In this document: positions 1 through 8,800 of the stretch, one piece after another | Numbering within the stretch: the first letter of the stretch is position 1 | Layout: every line of letters begins with the position of its first letter | Origin: a virus | Reading direction: 5' to 3' (one strand) | Length of the DNA stretch: 26,402 bases | IMG/VR virus record: IMGVR_UViG_3300022188_000049 | Coordinates: 1 to 26,402 of that record | Notes under the pieces: generated by a model | Database searches by the model: none | What the model was told of the DNA's origin: nothing | Seen by the model: only the letters and a program-made list of their open reading frames with translations | Position numbers and translations under genes: made by a program

Positions 1-149
1 GCTGTTAGTGCTGGGAATATTACTCCTTCACCATCAATTGTTACCGTGCCTTTGCCTACCTTGAGTGTTGGGAGGTGTAATTCCCTCATTACTTCGGGGT
101 CTAGTAGCCATTTCAGTATGAGTCTCTTTAGGTGCTTGCTTACCCTCAC
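1..149 (-). CDS. Partial hypothetical protein (N-terminus only)
   Basis: An open frame starts at a GTG (147-149) and runs off the window edge, giving about 49 residues that begin MRVSKHLKRLILKWLLDPEV. An AGGTG sequence lies about 8 nt before the GTG. The gene follows the upstream glycosyltransferase by 24 nt in the same frame, so it is probably the next gene of the same minus-strand operon. The start is basic and helical, followed by a short beta-like stretch (LPTLKVGKGTVTIDGEGVIF). That is too little to assign a family. Its function is unknown; being downstream of virion-type genes suggests a structural or late role, which is inference only. Confidence 0.6.
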   Translation of the reverse strand, partial: MRVSKHLKRLILKWLLDPEVMRELHLPTLKVGKGTVTIDGEGVIFPALT

Positions 150-173
150 TATTACACCTGTTTTATTTTTGGT

Positions 174-1376
174 TTAAGGGTTATTTGGTGTTTGTTTTGG
201 TGCGAGCCATTTCTTTAGTATCTGCATGCCTATTCTTCCGTGATTGAGTGTTTCATGTATTGCTTTCTCTATTAGCCTTACTGCTTTATCCCATGTGAAC
301 TGCTTTGCCCTCTCTATTGCTCGCTGTGATAGTGTCTTCCTTAAGTTATCATCATAGAATAGCCTTGCCATTGCTTCCGTGAATGGCTTTATGCGTGTAG
401 TGGCTACCGTGAAGCCTTCAGCTGTCTCCATATCCTCCTCAAAGCATGGTATTAATATCCCAGCGTCACCCACGACTTCAGGTATTGCTGTGTTGTTGGA
501 GGCTATGACTGGCTTTCCGCACGCCATTGCCTCAAGGATTGGGAGACCAAATCCTTCACCACTTGATGCATGAACATAGACGTCTAATGCGTTATATATC
601 TGTGCTAGCTCCTCCTCATCAACACCCCACCACTTATCACCTTCCGAGGGCATGAGTACCTTATTTGTTAGACCGTACTTAGCTATTATGGTGCTTAAAT
701 CCCAACCCCTAAGAACACCACTCCAGCTAACGTTCTCTTCTTGGAGGCTGGTGTGGAGGTAAAGCATTGACCTCTCCCTAACCTCGCTAGGTAGTTGAGC
801 GAAAGCCCTAATAACTACGGGAAACTCCTTCCTCAAGTTATTCCTAGCTACCATACCGTAGAAGAAGTAGTCCTCAAAACCCCCAAACTTAGCATTGAAT
901 GGTCTGAAAATCTTGGTGTCAACCCCGTGAGGCACAACCATTATCCTCTCGCCAGGTATTCCATGCCTTACCATGACCTCCTTACCGAAGTTTGAAGGTG
1001 TGGATATGAAGTTAACGTAGGCTAGGGGCTCCAAGAAGTACTTAGACACAGATGAGAACTCAACCGTGACGTAGTATAGAACCTTAAGACCTAACTTATT
1101 GCAAATCTTTGATATCTGGTTGTAGGGGGGTACCCAGTGGGAGGCATACACAACAACTACGTCAGGTCTTACAGCCCTCAAGAATCTAGGTATGTGTGAT
1201 GCATCAATTAGGGGGTAATGCTTAATGCCTTCAATGTAGATTGGGTGACCTGCATAGTGGGGGTTACCTATAATTACTTCGTATCCCTTACGCATTAGGC
1301 CTTGAGTTAAGTATTTAGTTACCTTGCCTAGACCTGTGGGTAGTAGGGGGGATGGTGATATCCATGCTATCCTCAA
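174..1376 (-). CDS. GT4-family glycosyltransferase, full length (400 aa)
   Basis: This is a two-domain GT-B glycosyltransferase of family GT4, predicted to move a sugar from an activated nucleotide donor to an acceptor. It opens with the N-terminal Rossmann strand and glycine-rich turn ([16 protein letters not shown], residues 2-17). The C-terminal domain has the family EX7E motif (E274-GFGLPIL-E282) and the following A-C-G-K-P-V-I-A-S segment. The length is normal for GT4, so it appears intact. The start is a TTG at 1376, with GGTGA 7 nt upstream and a stop codon in frame shortly before. It is the next-to-last gene of the minus-strand virion operon, just after a fibre-like protein. Spindle-virus genomes are known to carry glycosyltransferases, and glycosylation of virion proteins or of host surface glycans is the likely role. 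The substrate cannot be told. It is distantly related to the second GT4 at 11794. Confidence 0.93.
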   Translation of the reverse strand: MRIAWISPSPLLPTGLGKVTKYLTQGLMRKGYEVIIGNPHYAGHPIYIEGIKHYPLIDASHIPRFLRAVRPDVVVVYASHWVPPYNQISKICNKLGLKVLYYVTVEFSSVSKYFLEPLAYVNFISTPSNFGKEVMVRHGIPGERIMVVPHGVDTKIFRPFNAKFGGFEDYFFYGMVARNNLRKEFPVVIRAFAQLPSEVRERSMLYLHTSLQEENVSWSGVLRGWDLSTIIAKYGLTNKVLMPSEGDKWWGVDEEELAQIYNALDVYVHASSGEGFGLPILEAMACGKPVIASNNTAIPEVVGDAGILIPCFEEDMETAEGFTVATTRIKPFTEAMARLFYDDNLRKTLSQRAIERAKQFTWDKAVRLIEKAIHETLNHGRIGMQILKKWLAPKQTPNNP

Positions 1377-1435
1377 TGCATAGTCACCACTACCCTTAAG
1401 ATTTCTGTTATTTCAATCCCAGCTGTGGTTAAGGC
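1377..1435. promoter_or_regulatory. Short intergenic gap carrying a CCCAGCTGTG element
   Basis: The 59-bp gap between the fibre-like gene and the glycosyltransferase contains CCCAGCTGTG at 1418-1427, one of the recurrent 10-bp elements of this genome. It also holds the GGTGA ribosome binding site of the glycosyltransferase. No clear TATA box is seen. Confidence 0.45.
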
Positions 1436-2056
1436 TTACTGGAGGGGTACCGCTGGTATCCTGAAGACTACCTTACCGTCCTTCTCAATTATTAACTCGC
1501 TAGGAGTCTCCCTTATCCTCCATCCATACTTGAAGACTAGGTCACCTACATTGACTTGAGCGAAGGTAACCGTATCAGTTGTTCTTAGGTATTGGTCTGT
1601 AAAGTCAACCTTGGCAAGTGTTACTGCATTGTCAGCTATCTTTGCTGTAGTTATTGCTGAATCAGCTATTTTGTCTGTAGTTACAGCACCATCAGCTATT
1701 TTTGAGGTTGTGACAGCTGAGTCAGCGAGCTTAGCACTAGTTACTGCTCCATCAGCTAGCTTAGATGTTGATACGGCTGAATCAGCTAGTTTAGCACCTG
1801 TGACTGCACCATCAGCTATCTTATCAGTAGTTACTGCTCCAGTAGCTATCTTTGCTGAAGTTACTGCTCCATCAGCTATGTCACCACTCTGTATTGGTAC
1901 TGTGGGGATGGTCTTAGCATTAGCTACTACAGTATCAATAGCAAACTTAAACCTCTCTATGTCACTCCTATACCATATATCACCTGCTTGAACAGTGGAT
2001 GGATCCGCTGTTAGGGATGGGAAGGTTATCCTGTCTGGCTTAATTATTACCGTCAT
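1436..2056 (-). CDS. Fibre-like protein with ten-residue DGAVTxxKIA repeats
   Basis: This is a putative virion fibre or appendage protein. An N-terminal segment (about 50 residues, ending near IPTVPIQSGD) is followed by about nine consecutive ten-residue repeats of the type DGAVTSAKIA / DSAVTTSKIA. A C-terminal region, VGDLVFKYGWRIRE onward, is rich in beta strands. Repeats of this kind are common in bacteriophage tail-fibre proteins, where they form trimeric beta-helical shafts; that comparison is from family knowledge. The translation start is best placed at ATG 2056, because GGGGTGA lies 5 nt before it. A GTG at 2065 is the alternative. It sits in the minus-strand structural cluster next to candidate adhesins. 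Its function in host attachment is inferred from the repeat type and context. Confidence 0.75.
   Translation of the reverse strand: MTVIIKPDRITFPSLTADPSTVQAGDIWYRSDIERFKFAIDTVVANAKTIPTVPIQSGDIADGAVTSAKIATGAVTTDKIADGAVTGAKLADSAVSTSKLADGAVTSAKLADSAVTTSKIADGAVTTDKIADSAITTAKIADNAVTLAKVDFTDQYLRTTDTVTFAQVNVGDLVFKYGWRIRETPSELIIEKDGKVVFRIPAVPLQ
1611..1890 (-). repeat. Array of 30-bp coding repeats in the fibre gene
   Basis: About nine direct repeats of 30 bp encode ten-residue units (A-D-[GS]-A-V-T-x-x-K-[IL]). The DNA copies have drifted mostly at synonymous and x positions, as expected for a protein-level repeat rather than a recent slippage tract. The array could change length by recombination. 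Confidence 0.85.
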
Positions 2057-2090
2057 TTCATTCACCCCTAACTACTCCTTTTCAAAGTAT

Positions 2091-2396
2091 TTAGACCTTA
2101 ATGACCGCTACGTCTACGCCTTGGAATTCATCCCTTATTACTATGCCTCCCTTGTTGGGGTCATACCTTATTGAGTACCTGTTATCAGTACCAAAGTATA
2201 TCTTCTCACCTGAGGGCACCTTAAGAGCCTCAACCGTTACCGTACCTAACGCCCCGTCAAGGTCTGGGTCATAGAGCCTGTTAGGTGCTCCCTCACTTGC
2301 TAGCTTATCCTTAACTACGCCCCAAACTACTTCAGCACTTGACTGCTTGAGTGCCTTCCTTGCCTTATTATACGATATCACATCTAATGGAGCCAT
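2091..2396 (-). CDS. Hypothetical virion-cluster protein (101 aa)
   Basis: I do not recognise a family. The N-terminal half is helical (LDVISYNKARKALKQSSAEV). The C-terminal half is beta-rich with PSGEKIYFGTDNRYSIRYDP and GGIVIRDE, a style seen in phage tail-associated beta proteins and similar to the end of the neighbouring fibre-like protein. ATG 2396 is preceded by GGGTGGGAG. The gene lies between the adhesin paralogs and the fibre gene, with short gaps on both sides, so a structural role is plausible. Confidence 0.7.
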   Translation of the reverse strand: MAPLDVISYNKARKALKQSSAEVVWGVVKDKLASEGAPNRLYDPDLDGALGTVTVEALKVPSGEKIYFGTDNRYSIRYDPNKGGIVIRDEFQGVDVAVIKV

Positions 2397-2426
2397 TAAC
2401 TCCCACCCATACTCCCTTAAGTTTTA

Positions 2427-3233
2427 TCACCTAAATAGCCACTTCCAGACATCAACAACTACTGAGTACGTGCTATCCATGTTGACTATCTGCACCTTGA
2501 CGTATGGTGCCATGATCGGTATTAGAACTGTTCTTTGCCTGGTCTTCCCAGCACTGAATGTTAGGTCTTCGTAATTGCCTTCGGCTTCAGCATCCTCAGG
2601 GCTGTCAAAGTTTGAGCCGTCAGGGCTGTAGAGCCACCTTACCCTTACCCCAGCTGTGGCATTGGGGTCATAACTAGCCTTAACAGCCACTACCACAGCA
2701 CTATAGCCTTCAGCGTTACTCACTATGAACTCCTCTAAGCTACCACCATCTATTGTTTTAGACGTGAATACCTTCTCAGGTGTTGTCCTTTTGGGTGCTA
2801 GCTCATCCCTAGCTATTGATCTTAGGAGTGGTTCATGGGGGGTAGTCCTTACGTTACCGTACTCATCTATTGGCTCTGCAATAACTACGCCTATCCTTCC
2901 GTACTCATCAATCTTTACCTTGACTACCTTCTCTCTAACATCAAACATGTATTGAGTTATGAGTGACTGGTCTATAGCGTAAGTTATTTTCTTCCTTGCA
3001 GGCTCAAAGATGTCATATACGTTTATGGGGTCACCATCCTTAATGACCCTCTTCCCCTGCACGAATAAATCATAAAAGAAGTAGCCGTAGTATCCGTAGA
3101 ACTCAGGGAATGGGTAGTCGTAATCGCCTCTCTTTCCCATCCAGTATATCTGCTCTATGGCATCAATTAGTGTGTTAGCCCACCTTGCTGATGCTCTCTG
3201 TCCTGGCTTTACTTTAAGGCTCTCAAAGACCAT
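2427..3233 (-). CDS. Candidate virion adhesin, paralog A (268 aa)
   Basis: It shares its N-terminal half (roughly residues 1-145) with the next gene upstream. Both begin MVFE.LKV.P..RA.A.WAN and both contain a Tyr-rich YGYYGYFFYDL segment, then VQGK+VIKDGDPIN.YDIFEPAR and DEYGR.GV.IAEPIDEYGNV. The C-terminal half is unrelated to that of its sibling. It looks like a beta-sandwich, with long stretches of alternating hydrophobic residues (YSAVVVAVKASYDP, TVLIPIMAPYVKVQIVN). A shared base with a divergent tip is typical of receptor-binding virion proteins, so I infer an adhesin or baseplate-type role. The start is ATG 3233; GAGGTGA lies 8 nt upstream, inside the end of the sibling. No catalytic motif is visible. 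Confidence 0.72.
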   Translation of the reverse strand: MVFESLKVKPGQRASARWANTLIDAIEQIYWMGKRGDYDYPFPEFYGYYGYFFYDLFVQGKRVIKDGDPINVYDIFEPARKKITYAIDQSLITQYMFDVREKVVKVKIDEYGRIGVVIAEPIDEYGNVRTTPHEPLLRSIARDELAPKRTTPEKVFTSKTIDGGSLEEFIVSNAEGYSAVVVAVKASYDPNATAGVRVRWLYSPDGSNFDSPEDAEAEGNYEDLTFSAGKTRQRTVLIPIMAPYVKVQIVNMDSTYSVVVDVWKWLFR

Positions 3234-3236
3234 TGC

Positions 3237-4037
3237 TTACGTCACCTCTTTATACCTTATCACATAGAATATCTTTGCACCAGAACTCAACCCACTCCAC
3301 TCCAGTACTAGAGGCTCATCCACCTCCCCAGTTATTCTTATGGAGTCTAGAGTGACAGCCTTGAACACATCAGCGTAGATCTTACCTATTAGCTTCCCAG
3401 TGTTCTTGAACTTAACCCATACCTCACCACTTGATGAGTTGGTCGCTAGGTAACAGCTCCTTGTGTCTATCCTCTTACCTGGGGTTGGGGTCACTACAGT
3501 CACTGGTGGGGAAGCTGTGGTTGTGTCTACCTCATCAGCTACCGAGGTTTCAGTAGCTAATATATCAACATTTACTGCTCCTATACCGTATAGAGCATTA
3601 ATTATCTCCTCCCTAACAACCTTCCTTAGGAGTGGCTCGTAAGGTACTGTCTTGACGTTACCGTACTCATCAATGGGTTCTGCAATAATGACTCCAACCC
3701 TACCGTACTCATCCATGCTTAACTTAAGCACCTTCTCCCTGATATCGCTGATCTGTGACGTTACCTTGGCTTGATCTATAGCGTATGTAATCCTCTCCCT
3801 AGCTGGCTCAAAGATATCGTAGATGTTGATTGGGTCACCATCCTTTATTACTTTCTTTCCTTGAACTAGGAGGTCATAGTAGAAGTAACCGTAGAGACCA
3901 TAGAACAGGTTGAATGGGTAGTCAGGGTCTCCCCTCTTGCCCAGCCAGTAGCACTGCTCTAGACCGTCAACAACTGAGTTAGCCCATGAGGCTGTAGCCC
4001 TTGTCAGTGGTGATACCTTTAACTTCTCAAAGACCAT
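3237..4037 (-). CDS. Candidate virion adhesin, paralog B (266 aa)
   Basis: This is the tandem paralog of the 2427-3233 gene, with the same N-terminal half (WANSVVDGLEQ, FYGLYGYFYYDLLVQGKKV, EPIDEYGNVKTVPYEPLLRK). After about residue 150 it diverges. A Thr/Pro-rich linker (TTTASPPVTVVTPTPGKR) leads into a different beta-rich domain (YLATNSSSGEVWVKFKNTG, IFYVIRYKEVT). GGGGGTGA precedes ATG 4037 by 6 nt and the stop falls 3 nt before the next ATG, so the two copies are translated together. The proline-rich linker suggests a mobile terminal domain. The likely role is as for paralog A; which ligand each copy binds cannot be seen. Confidence 0.72.
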   Translation of the reverse strand: MVFEKLKVSPLTRATASWANSVVDGLEQCYWLGKRGDPDYPFNLFYGLYGYFYYDLLVQGKKVIKDGDPINIYDIFEPARERITYAIDQAKVTSQISDIREKVLKLSMDEYGRVGVIIAEPIDEYGNVKTVPYEPLLRKVVREEIINALYGIGAVNVDILATETSVADEVDTTTASPPVTVVTPTPGKRIDTRSCYLATNSSSGEVWVKFKNTGKLIGKIYADVFKAVTLDSIRITGEVDEPLVLEWSGLSSGAKIFYVIRYKEVT

Positions 4038-4038
4038 G

Positions 4039-5367
4039 TCACTTCACCCCCAATAACCTCCTTCTTAAGAATCTTAATCTTTCCTTATGCCTTAGTGTTG
4101 AGTATGTGCTTATGTGGCTTTTCACAGCTGTGTATAAGGTCTCCAGTACATCCCTGTCAAGACCTGTCTTAACCCATTTCTCTATCCACCATTGCTTTAG
4201 CTCGTCCTCACTCATGGTTGAGAACATCTCTGTGCCCCATCTGTGCATTGATGTTATGTCTCCAAAGAGCTGGAGGACGGCTGACTTGTATAGCCTTAGC
4301 TTTAAAGCATCTATGTTGGGCTCCTTAGACTTAACTATTGATTCGGTTAGTCTCTCAAGGTGCATTCTCTGGGATACTGGTAGTGCGTATGTCTCAAGTC
4401 TTGAGCTCTCAACCCATTTAGTTCTTTCCATAAGTGTTTGGTAGTTGGCTAGGGCTAGGGCTATTGTTGATATTCTTGACCTGAAGTTCAGCCATACCTT
4501 CTCTATGAGGTCAGCTATGTTGTAGTCCTCAAGCCTGAATGGGTGAACCTCTCTTGGTGCCTCCTCAAGCCAGTAGAAGTAATCCCATACAGCTACATCC
4601 CAGAAGCCACCAGCGTGGTAGTCAATTAAGTCCTCGTAGGGGGTTTCCTGCTCTTGGAGGTCATAGTTTAAGTACTTAACCCTACCCTCACTACCCTCCT
4701 CCCCCCAGTTAGACCTATCCCACCAGCCGTAATCCCATGTGAGTGCCCCCTCCTTAATCACTGATATAGCTGATAACCTATCAAATAGAGTCCTAACCAG
4801 TTCTGGATGTATTTTTAAGGTATTAGCTGACTCCTCAACCTTAACCTTGACAGACCTTATGTCATACTTCTTCTTCATGAACGCATAGAGTGTTGACCTA
4901 AAGAACTCCCTAACAGCTATGGGGTCATAGTATGAGAACCCATACCTTGACTGACCGTAGACCCCCTTCTCAAGGAGTGAGGACTTTAAGGCTTCAGCGT
5001 AGATATCCTCAAGTGCCCTATATATTTCCTCAAGCAATTCCTTAAACTCGGGTGCTAAGTCCTCAATGCTTATCTTTTCAAGCTTGATTAAGACACCCTT
5101 AAGGAATTCCTCAATTGATGGTAGCTCAATATCCCACACTAGATTCCAAGGCACTACCTCCTTTAGGGGGATGCCTAGCAGTATAGCTGATATTAGTGAA
5201 GACCATAGCGTATCACTTAATGTCATGTCTGAGAACGTGGATAACCAATCAAAAATGTTGTATGACTGAGTAAGGACTGACCACATAGCGTCTTCAGATA
5301 ACGCCTTATGCCAGTACTTACGCTTCTGCTCAATGATCTTCCATGCCTCCCTACTTGCCTCCCCCAT
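4039..5367 (-). CDS. Hypothetical large virion-cluster protein (442 aa)
   Basis: No family recognised. The protein is mostly helical and very rich in Trp and Tyr (for example WDYGWWDRSNWGEEGSEGR and FWDVAVWDYFYWLEEAPRE). It has an acidic helical block near residues 85-130 and a strongly basic end (RHKERLRFLRRRLLGVK). A YGQSRYGFSYYDPIAVREFF segment resembles in style the Tyr-rich YDIFEPAR region of the downstream paralogs. I place the start at ATG 5367, which has AAGGTGG 6 nt upstream and overlaps the preceding gene by 17 nt. The longer frame from TTG 5403 lacks such a signal. Its position between a membrane protein and the adhesin paralogs suggests a virion component. The function is unknown. 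Confidence 0.75.
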   Translation of the reverse strand: MGEASREAWKIIEQKRKYWHKALSEDAMWSVLTQSYNIFDWLSTFSDMTLSDTLWSSLISAILLGIPLKEVVPWNLVWDIELPSIEEFLKGVLIKLEKISIEDLAPEFKELLEEIYRALEDIYAEALKSSLLEKGVYGQSRYGFSYYDPIAVREFFRSTLYAFMKKKYDIRSVKVKVEESANTLKIHPELVRTLFDRLSAISVIKEGALTWDYGWWDRSNWGEEGSEGRVKYLNYDLQEQETPYEDLIDYHAGGFWDVAVWDYFYWLEEAPREVHPFRLEDYNIADLIEKVWLNFRSRISTIALALANYQTLMERTKWVESSRLETYALPVSQRMHLERLTESIVKSKEPNIDALKLRLYKSAVLQLFGDITSMHRWGTEMFSTMSEDELKQWWIEKWVKTGLDRDVLETLYTAVKSHISTYSTLRHKERLRFLRRRLLGVK

Positions 5368-5692
5368 CAGGTACCACCTTAACTGATGGAGTGCGTGTAT
5401 CAATAGAATCTAAGGTATATATACACTGGGTGCTTCTTCTCATGTAGTATGGTTTTCTGTATTTTCTTTGGTAGTAGAGTGGCTTTATGCCTCTCTCTAT
5501 GGCTAGCTGTGCTAGGAATGTGTATAGGAATGCTTTTAGGGCTATGTAGAGGTCTAGTGGTGTTGGTAGTCTATTGCCTGGAAGTACCGCAAGGAATACT
5601 ATGCCAGCCACTATTAATGAGTCTATGACTATCCACTTAAGTGGCTTACCTGGATTCCTTGTTGGTGGGTCGTAGGCTATGTCTAGAACCAT
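5351..5692 (-). CDS. Small membrane protein, two transmembrane segments (113 aa)
   Basis: Two hydrophobic helices are visible: WIVIDSLIVAGIVFLAVLPG (about residues 20-39) and YIALKAFLYTFLAQLAI (about 49-65). A basic, Tyr-rich tail follows (KPLYYQRKYRKPYYMRR). The ends are presumably cytoplasmic by the positive-inside rule. The start codon overlaps the stop of the 48-aa gene before it (TAATG), and its own end overlaps the next gene by 17 nt, so the three are translationally coupled. Small membrane proteins in this position could sit in the virion envelope or act in egress, which is inference. No family is recognised. Confidence 0.75.
   Translation of the reverse strand: MVLDIAYDPPTRNPGKPLKWIVIDSLIVAGIVFLAVLPGNRLPTPLDLYIALKAFLYTFLAQLAIERGIKPLYYQRKYRKPYYMRRSTQCIYTLDSIDTRTPSVKVVPDGGGK
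5411..5426 (+). promoter_or_regulatory. Copy of the TAAGGTATATAT motif inside a coding region
   Basis: TAAGGTATATATACAC here matches the core of the AT-rich elements at 16841 and 23775 and the inverted copy at 24553. It lies inside the 113-aa membrane-protein gene, so it may be coincidental or an internal promoter-like site. Confidence 0.3.
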
Positions 5693-5838
5693 TACCTACC
5701 ACCCGATAGCTTCTTCCTCATCTCCTCAATCGCTTTAGATGCCTCCTCAAGCCTCTTGTTGAGATCCTCTATCGTTTTCTTTAGCTCAAGGAGTGTCTTC
5801 TTGAGTTCATCACTTATGTTTTGAGGGAGTTCACTCAT
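5692..5838 (-). CDS. 48-aa coiled-coil miniprotein
   Basis: This short gene starts at ATG 5838 with GGGTGA 4-5 nt upstream, and its stop TAA overlaps the next ATG (TAATG). The product begins MSELPQNISDELKKTLLELK and continues as one amphipathic helix. Leucines and isoleucines are in heptad-like spacing (L16, L17, L19, I23, L26, L30, I37, M40, L44). It is followed by an SGGR tail. A helical oligomerisation or scaffold factor for virion proteins is plausible. It fills the gap between the giant protein and the membrane protein exactly, which supports its being real. Confidence 0.8.
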   Translation of the reverse strand: MSELPQNISDELKKTLLELKKTIEDLNKRLEEASKAIEEMRKKLSGGR

Positions 5839-5859
5839 TCTATCACCCGTGAAATAATT

Positions 5860-8800
5860 TTATGAGGCTCCATATATCTTCTGGATCCTTAGCTTCTCTA
5901 GTTCAGCACCATCCATGATTAGCTCTATCTCCCTATCGCTTAGACCGTAGTCCTTAAGCTTCTCTAAGCGTGCCCTCATCTGCTCCTTAGTTATGACACC
6001 TGAAGCATAAGCGTTAACAACTCTTGACCTGTACCATGCTATTTGCCTCCACACCATCCTATTCCTTATTAACTTCTTGTAGTAGTCAATCTGCTTCTTA
6101 TACTTGACAGCGTCAATACCCCTAGCCTTGAGGAGGTCATTGAATAATGACTCCCACTCAGGTATGTACCTTGCGTCATTAACAAATTGCCTTATTGTGG
6201 GTATTAAGTATGCTAGGATCCTGTATGACTTCCTGAGACTTAACGCTAGCTCAAAGACCTCAATCTCCTTACTTACCCATCCACCAACCCTCATTAAGTC
6301 TATTACCTTCTTCTTTAGCTCATCAGGTACCGTGAAGTATTCGTATAGCCTCCTAAACTCGCTCACTACCTGGTTGACCTCTCCAGATATCATTCTTGCG
6401 TAGAGGTACCTTAGCCACAGCTGGGCGTAAGTCTGCTCTACCCTCCTTGCCTCAAGTACCTTCTTGATGTAGTCAAGAGGTATCTCTACGTATTCAGCCA
6501 TTGAGGCTAGGGTGCCTAATGACGGTATTGCCTCCCTCATGGTGTCTAGTAGGACAGCTAACCCCCTAATCTCTAACTCTAAGTCAGTTACTCCATACTC
6601 GCTGAAGATCTTCCTTACCTTATCCTCAATCTCTCTAGGTATGGCTACTCCATACCTCTTTGCTCTTAGGTATGATGATAGGAGGTACCTCACATCATCA
6701 CTTAGGGGTCTTACCTCAATATATCTTAGCCAGAAGTCATGCCACTCCTTAGGCACCCTCCTAGCCTTAAGCACCTTCTCAATCATTTCCTTAGGTATAG
6801 CTACGTATTCAGCCATTGAGGCAAGCATTGATGGAGTCGGTATGTACTCCCTTGATTCAGCTATCAATACCTCAAGAGTGGTGGCTAACTCCCTTAACTC
6901 CTTCTCTTTATCCGTGACATTAAACTCCTTGAAGTACGCCTGTATCTTATCCTCTAACTCCTTAGGTATGGTGATGCCATACCTCTTGACCCTGAAGTAA
7001 GCAGTGAATAATGCCCTGAAATCATCACTTAAAGGTCTTAACTCTATGTATTTCCTCCAGAATGGCTTGAACTCTTCAGGTATTCTTCTCTCCTCAAAGA
7101 CCTTCTCCACTATGTCTTCAGGTATTGTCATGTATTCAGCAAGTGTGGCTAGCTGTGATGGTGTCGGTATGTACTCCTTCCTCGCAATACCCACCAGTAT
7201 TGAAGCTATTGACTTGAACGCCTCAATCTCGTCCTCATGGAGTGGTACGTACTTCTTGATGTCTTCAGCAAGCCTCTCAATATCTTCAGATGTTACGTAA
7301 CCGTATGCTACACGGTATAGTATCCATCCCGAGACCCTTAACCACCAGTACCTAATCCTCTCCTTAACCTCAATGATTTGGGCCTCCTTCATTACTGACA
7401 GCCATAACTCAATGTAGTCCTTATCAAACTCTATCTTCATTTCCTTGCCCGTGATCTCAGCTGTGAGCTTTGAGTAGTGGAGGTTAAGGAGACCTACAAC
7501 CTTCTTTAACTTATCCATTGCCTCCTCAGCCGTTATTGCTAGAGTCCTAACACCTGATGATACGTACTTATAGAACTCCCTATAGATGTCTAATATCCTG
7601 TCAATACTCATCCTTAGCTGTAATAGCCTACGCTCGTGAGGTAACCACCTAACTGGTAGGTTTATCCATCCAGTCCTCCATACCTTGGCTTCTGGATCCC
7701 AATAACCTACCTTGTATGAAGCTATTAGGAGTCCTGCAAGGTATTCCTCAACATTCTTGACCTTAAGTAAGCCCTCCTTGAAGAGGTTGAGCCATCCAGT
7801 CCTTAGGAGTGTCATTTCATCAGATATAGCCATTATGTTTTCAGCTACCGTGACAATAGGTACCCACGCTGGATGTAAACCAGTGGCTTGGATTAGCTTG
7901 GAGAACCACCTTAGGTCTACCTGGATTGGTGATGTTGGGTTAGCCTCCATGAGTCTTGGCACAGCTGTGACTAAGGGGGCGTATGACTCAAACTTAACGC
8001 CTGCACCTTCAAACTTCTTTGCCATGTAGAGGAATATACCGTACCTTGACATCCACCTCATGTCTATCTTGGTGGGTATGTCTGCACTTACGTCAGCCAT
8101 CAACCATGAGTCAGCTACCCAACCTCCTAATGCGTTATATATCTCCCTACCTATGGGGATACCATACATTGTTGTGTTTTCAGTAAACCATGAGAAGTTA
8201 GAGTACTCCAGCCACTTAAAGTATGTGTTTAGAGCTAGCTCAAATGCTTTAAGTTGATTTGCTCCCTTGATTGCCTTCTGGATGTCTAATGGTGCTACAG
8301 GCTTCCCAGCACCTATCTCCTTGGCTTCAGCCGTGAATACCTGTCTTATGGTGTCTGGTGGGCTAAACCATAGTAGCCCTGATACAGCCCTCATGTAGAA
8401 TGACCACAGCTTCTCAAAGCTTGGGTACTTGAAAGTCATTAGGTATACTAGTGTCGTTAAGTCTTCATTCCATCCCCTAATCCATCCTAACCTCTTCATA
8501 ACATCAACACCTGGGAAGACATCTCTTTGTGTCATTCTAGCCATCTCGCTATGGGTTGGTAGCTCAAATATTGTTGATAGAAATAGTGTTCTCTCCATTC
8601 CAAACCTATCTACAAACTTGTAGATCAGCTTCTCCCCCGTATCGCTTAAGTAGTCAATATACCATCTTGGTAGACCAAACAGCTTTAGGTGAGCCCTCAT
8701 GGTGGCTACTAACTTGTTAAGCTCCTCCTTCTTCTTGGTGCCTTCAGTAAGTACTAACTGTCTCCTTATCCAGTCCTTAATCTCTGAAAGCCCTGGAGAC

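Noticed and set aside
1611-1991. Plus-strand 126-aa Ala/Ser/Val-rich frame opposite the fibre gene
   Set aside because: It is the antisense reading of the 30-bp coding repeats, open because of their period of three.
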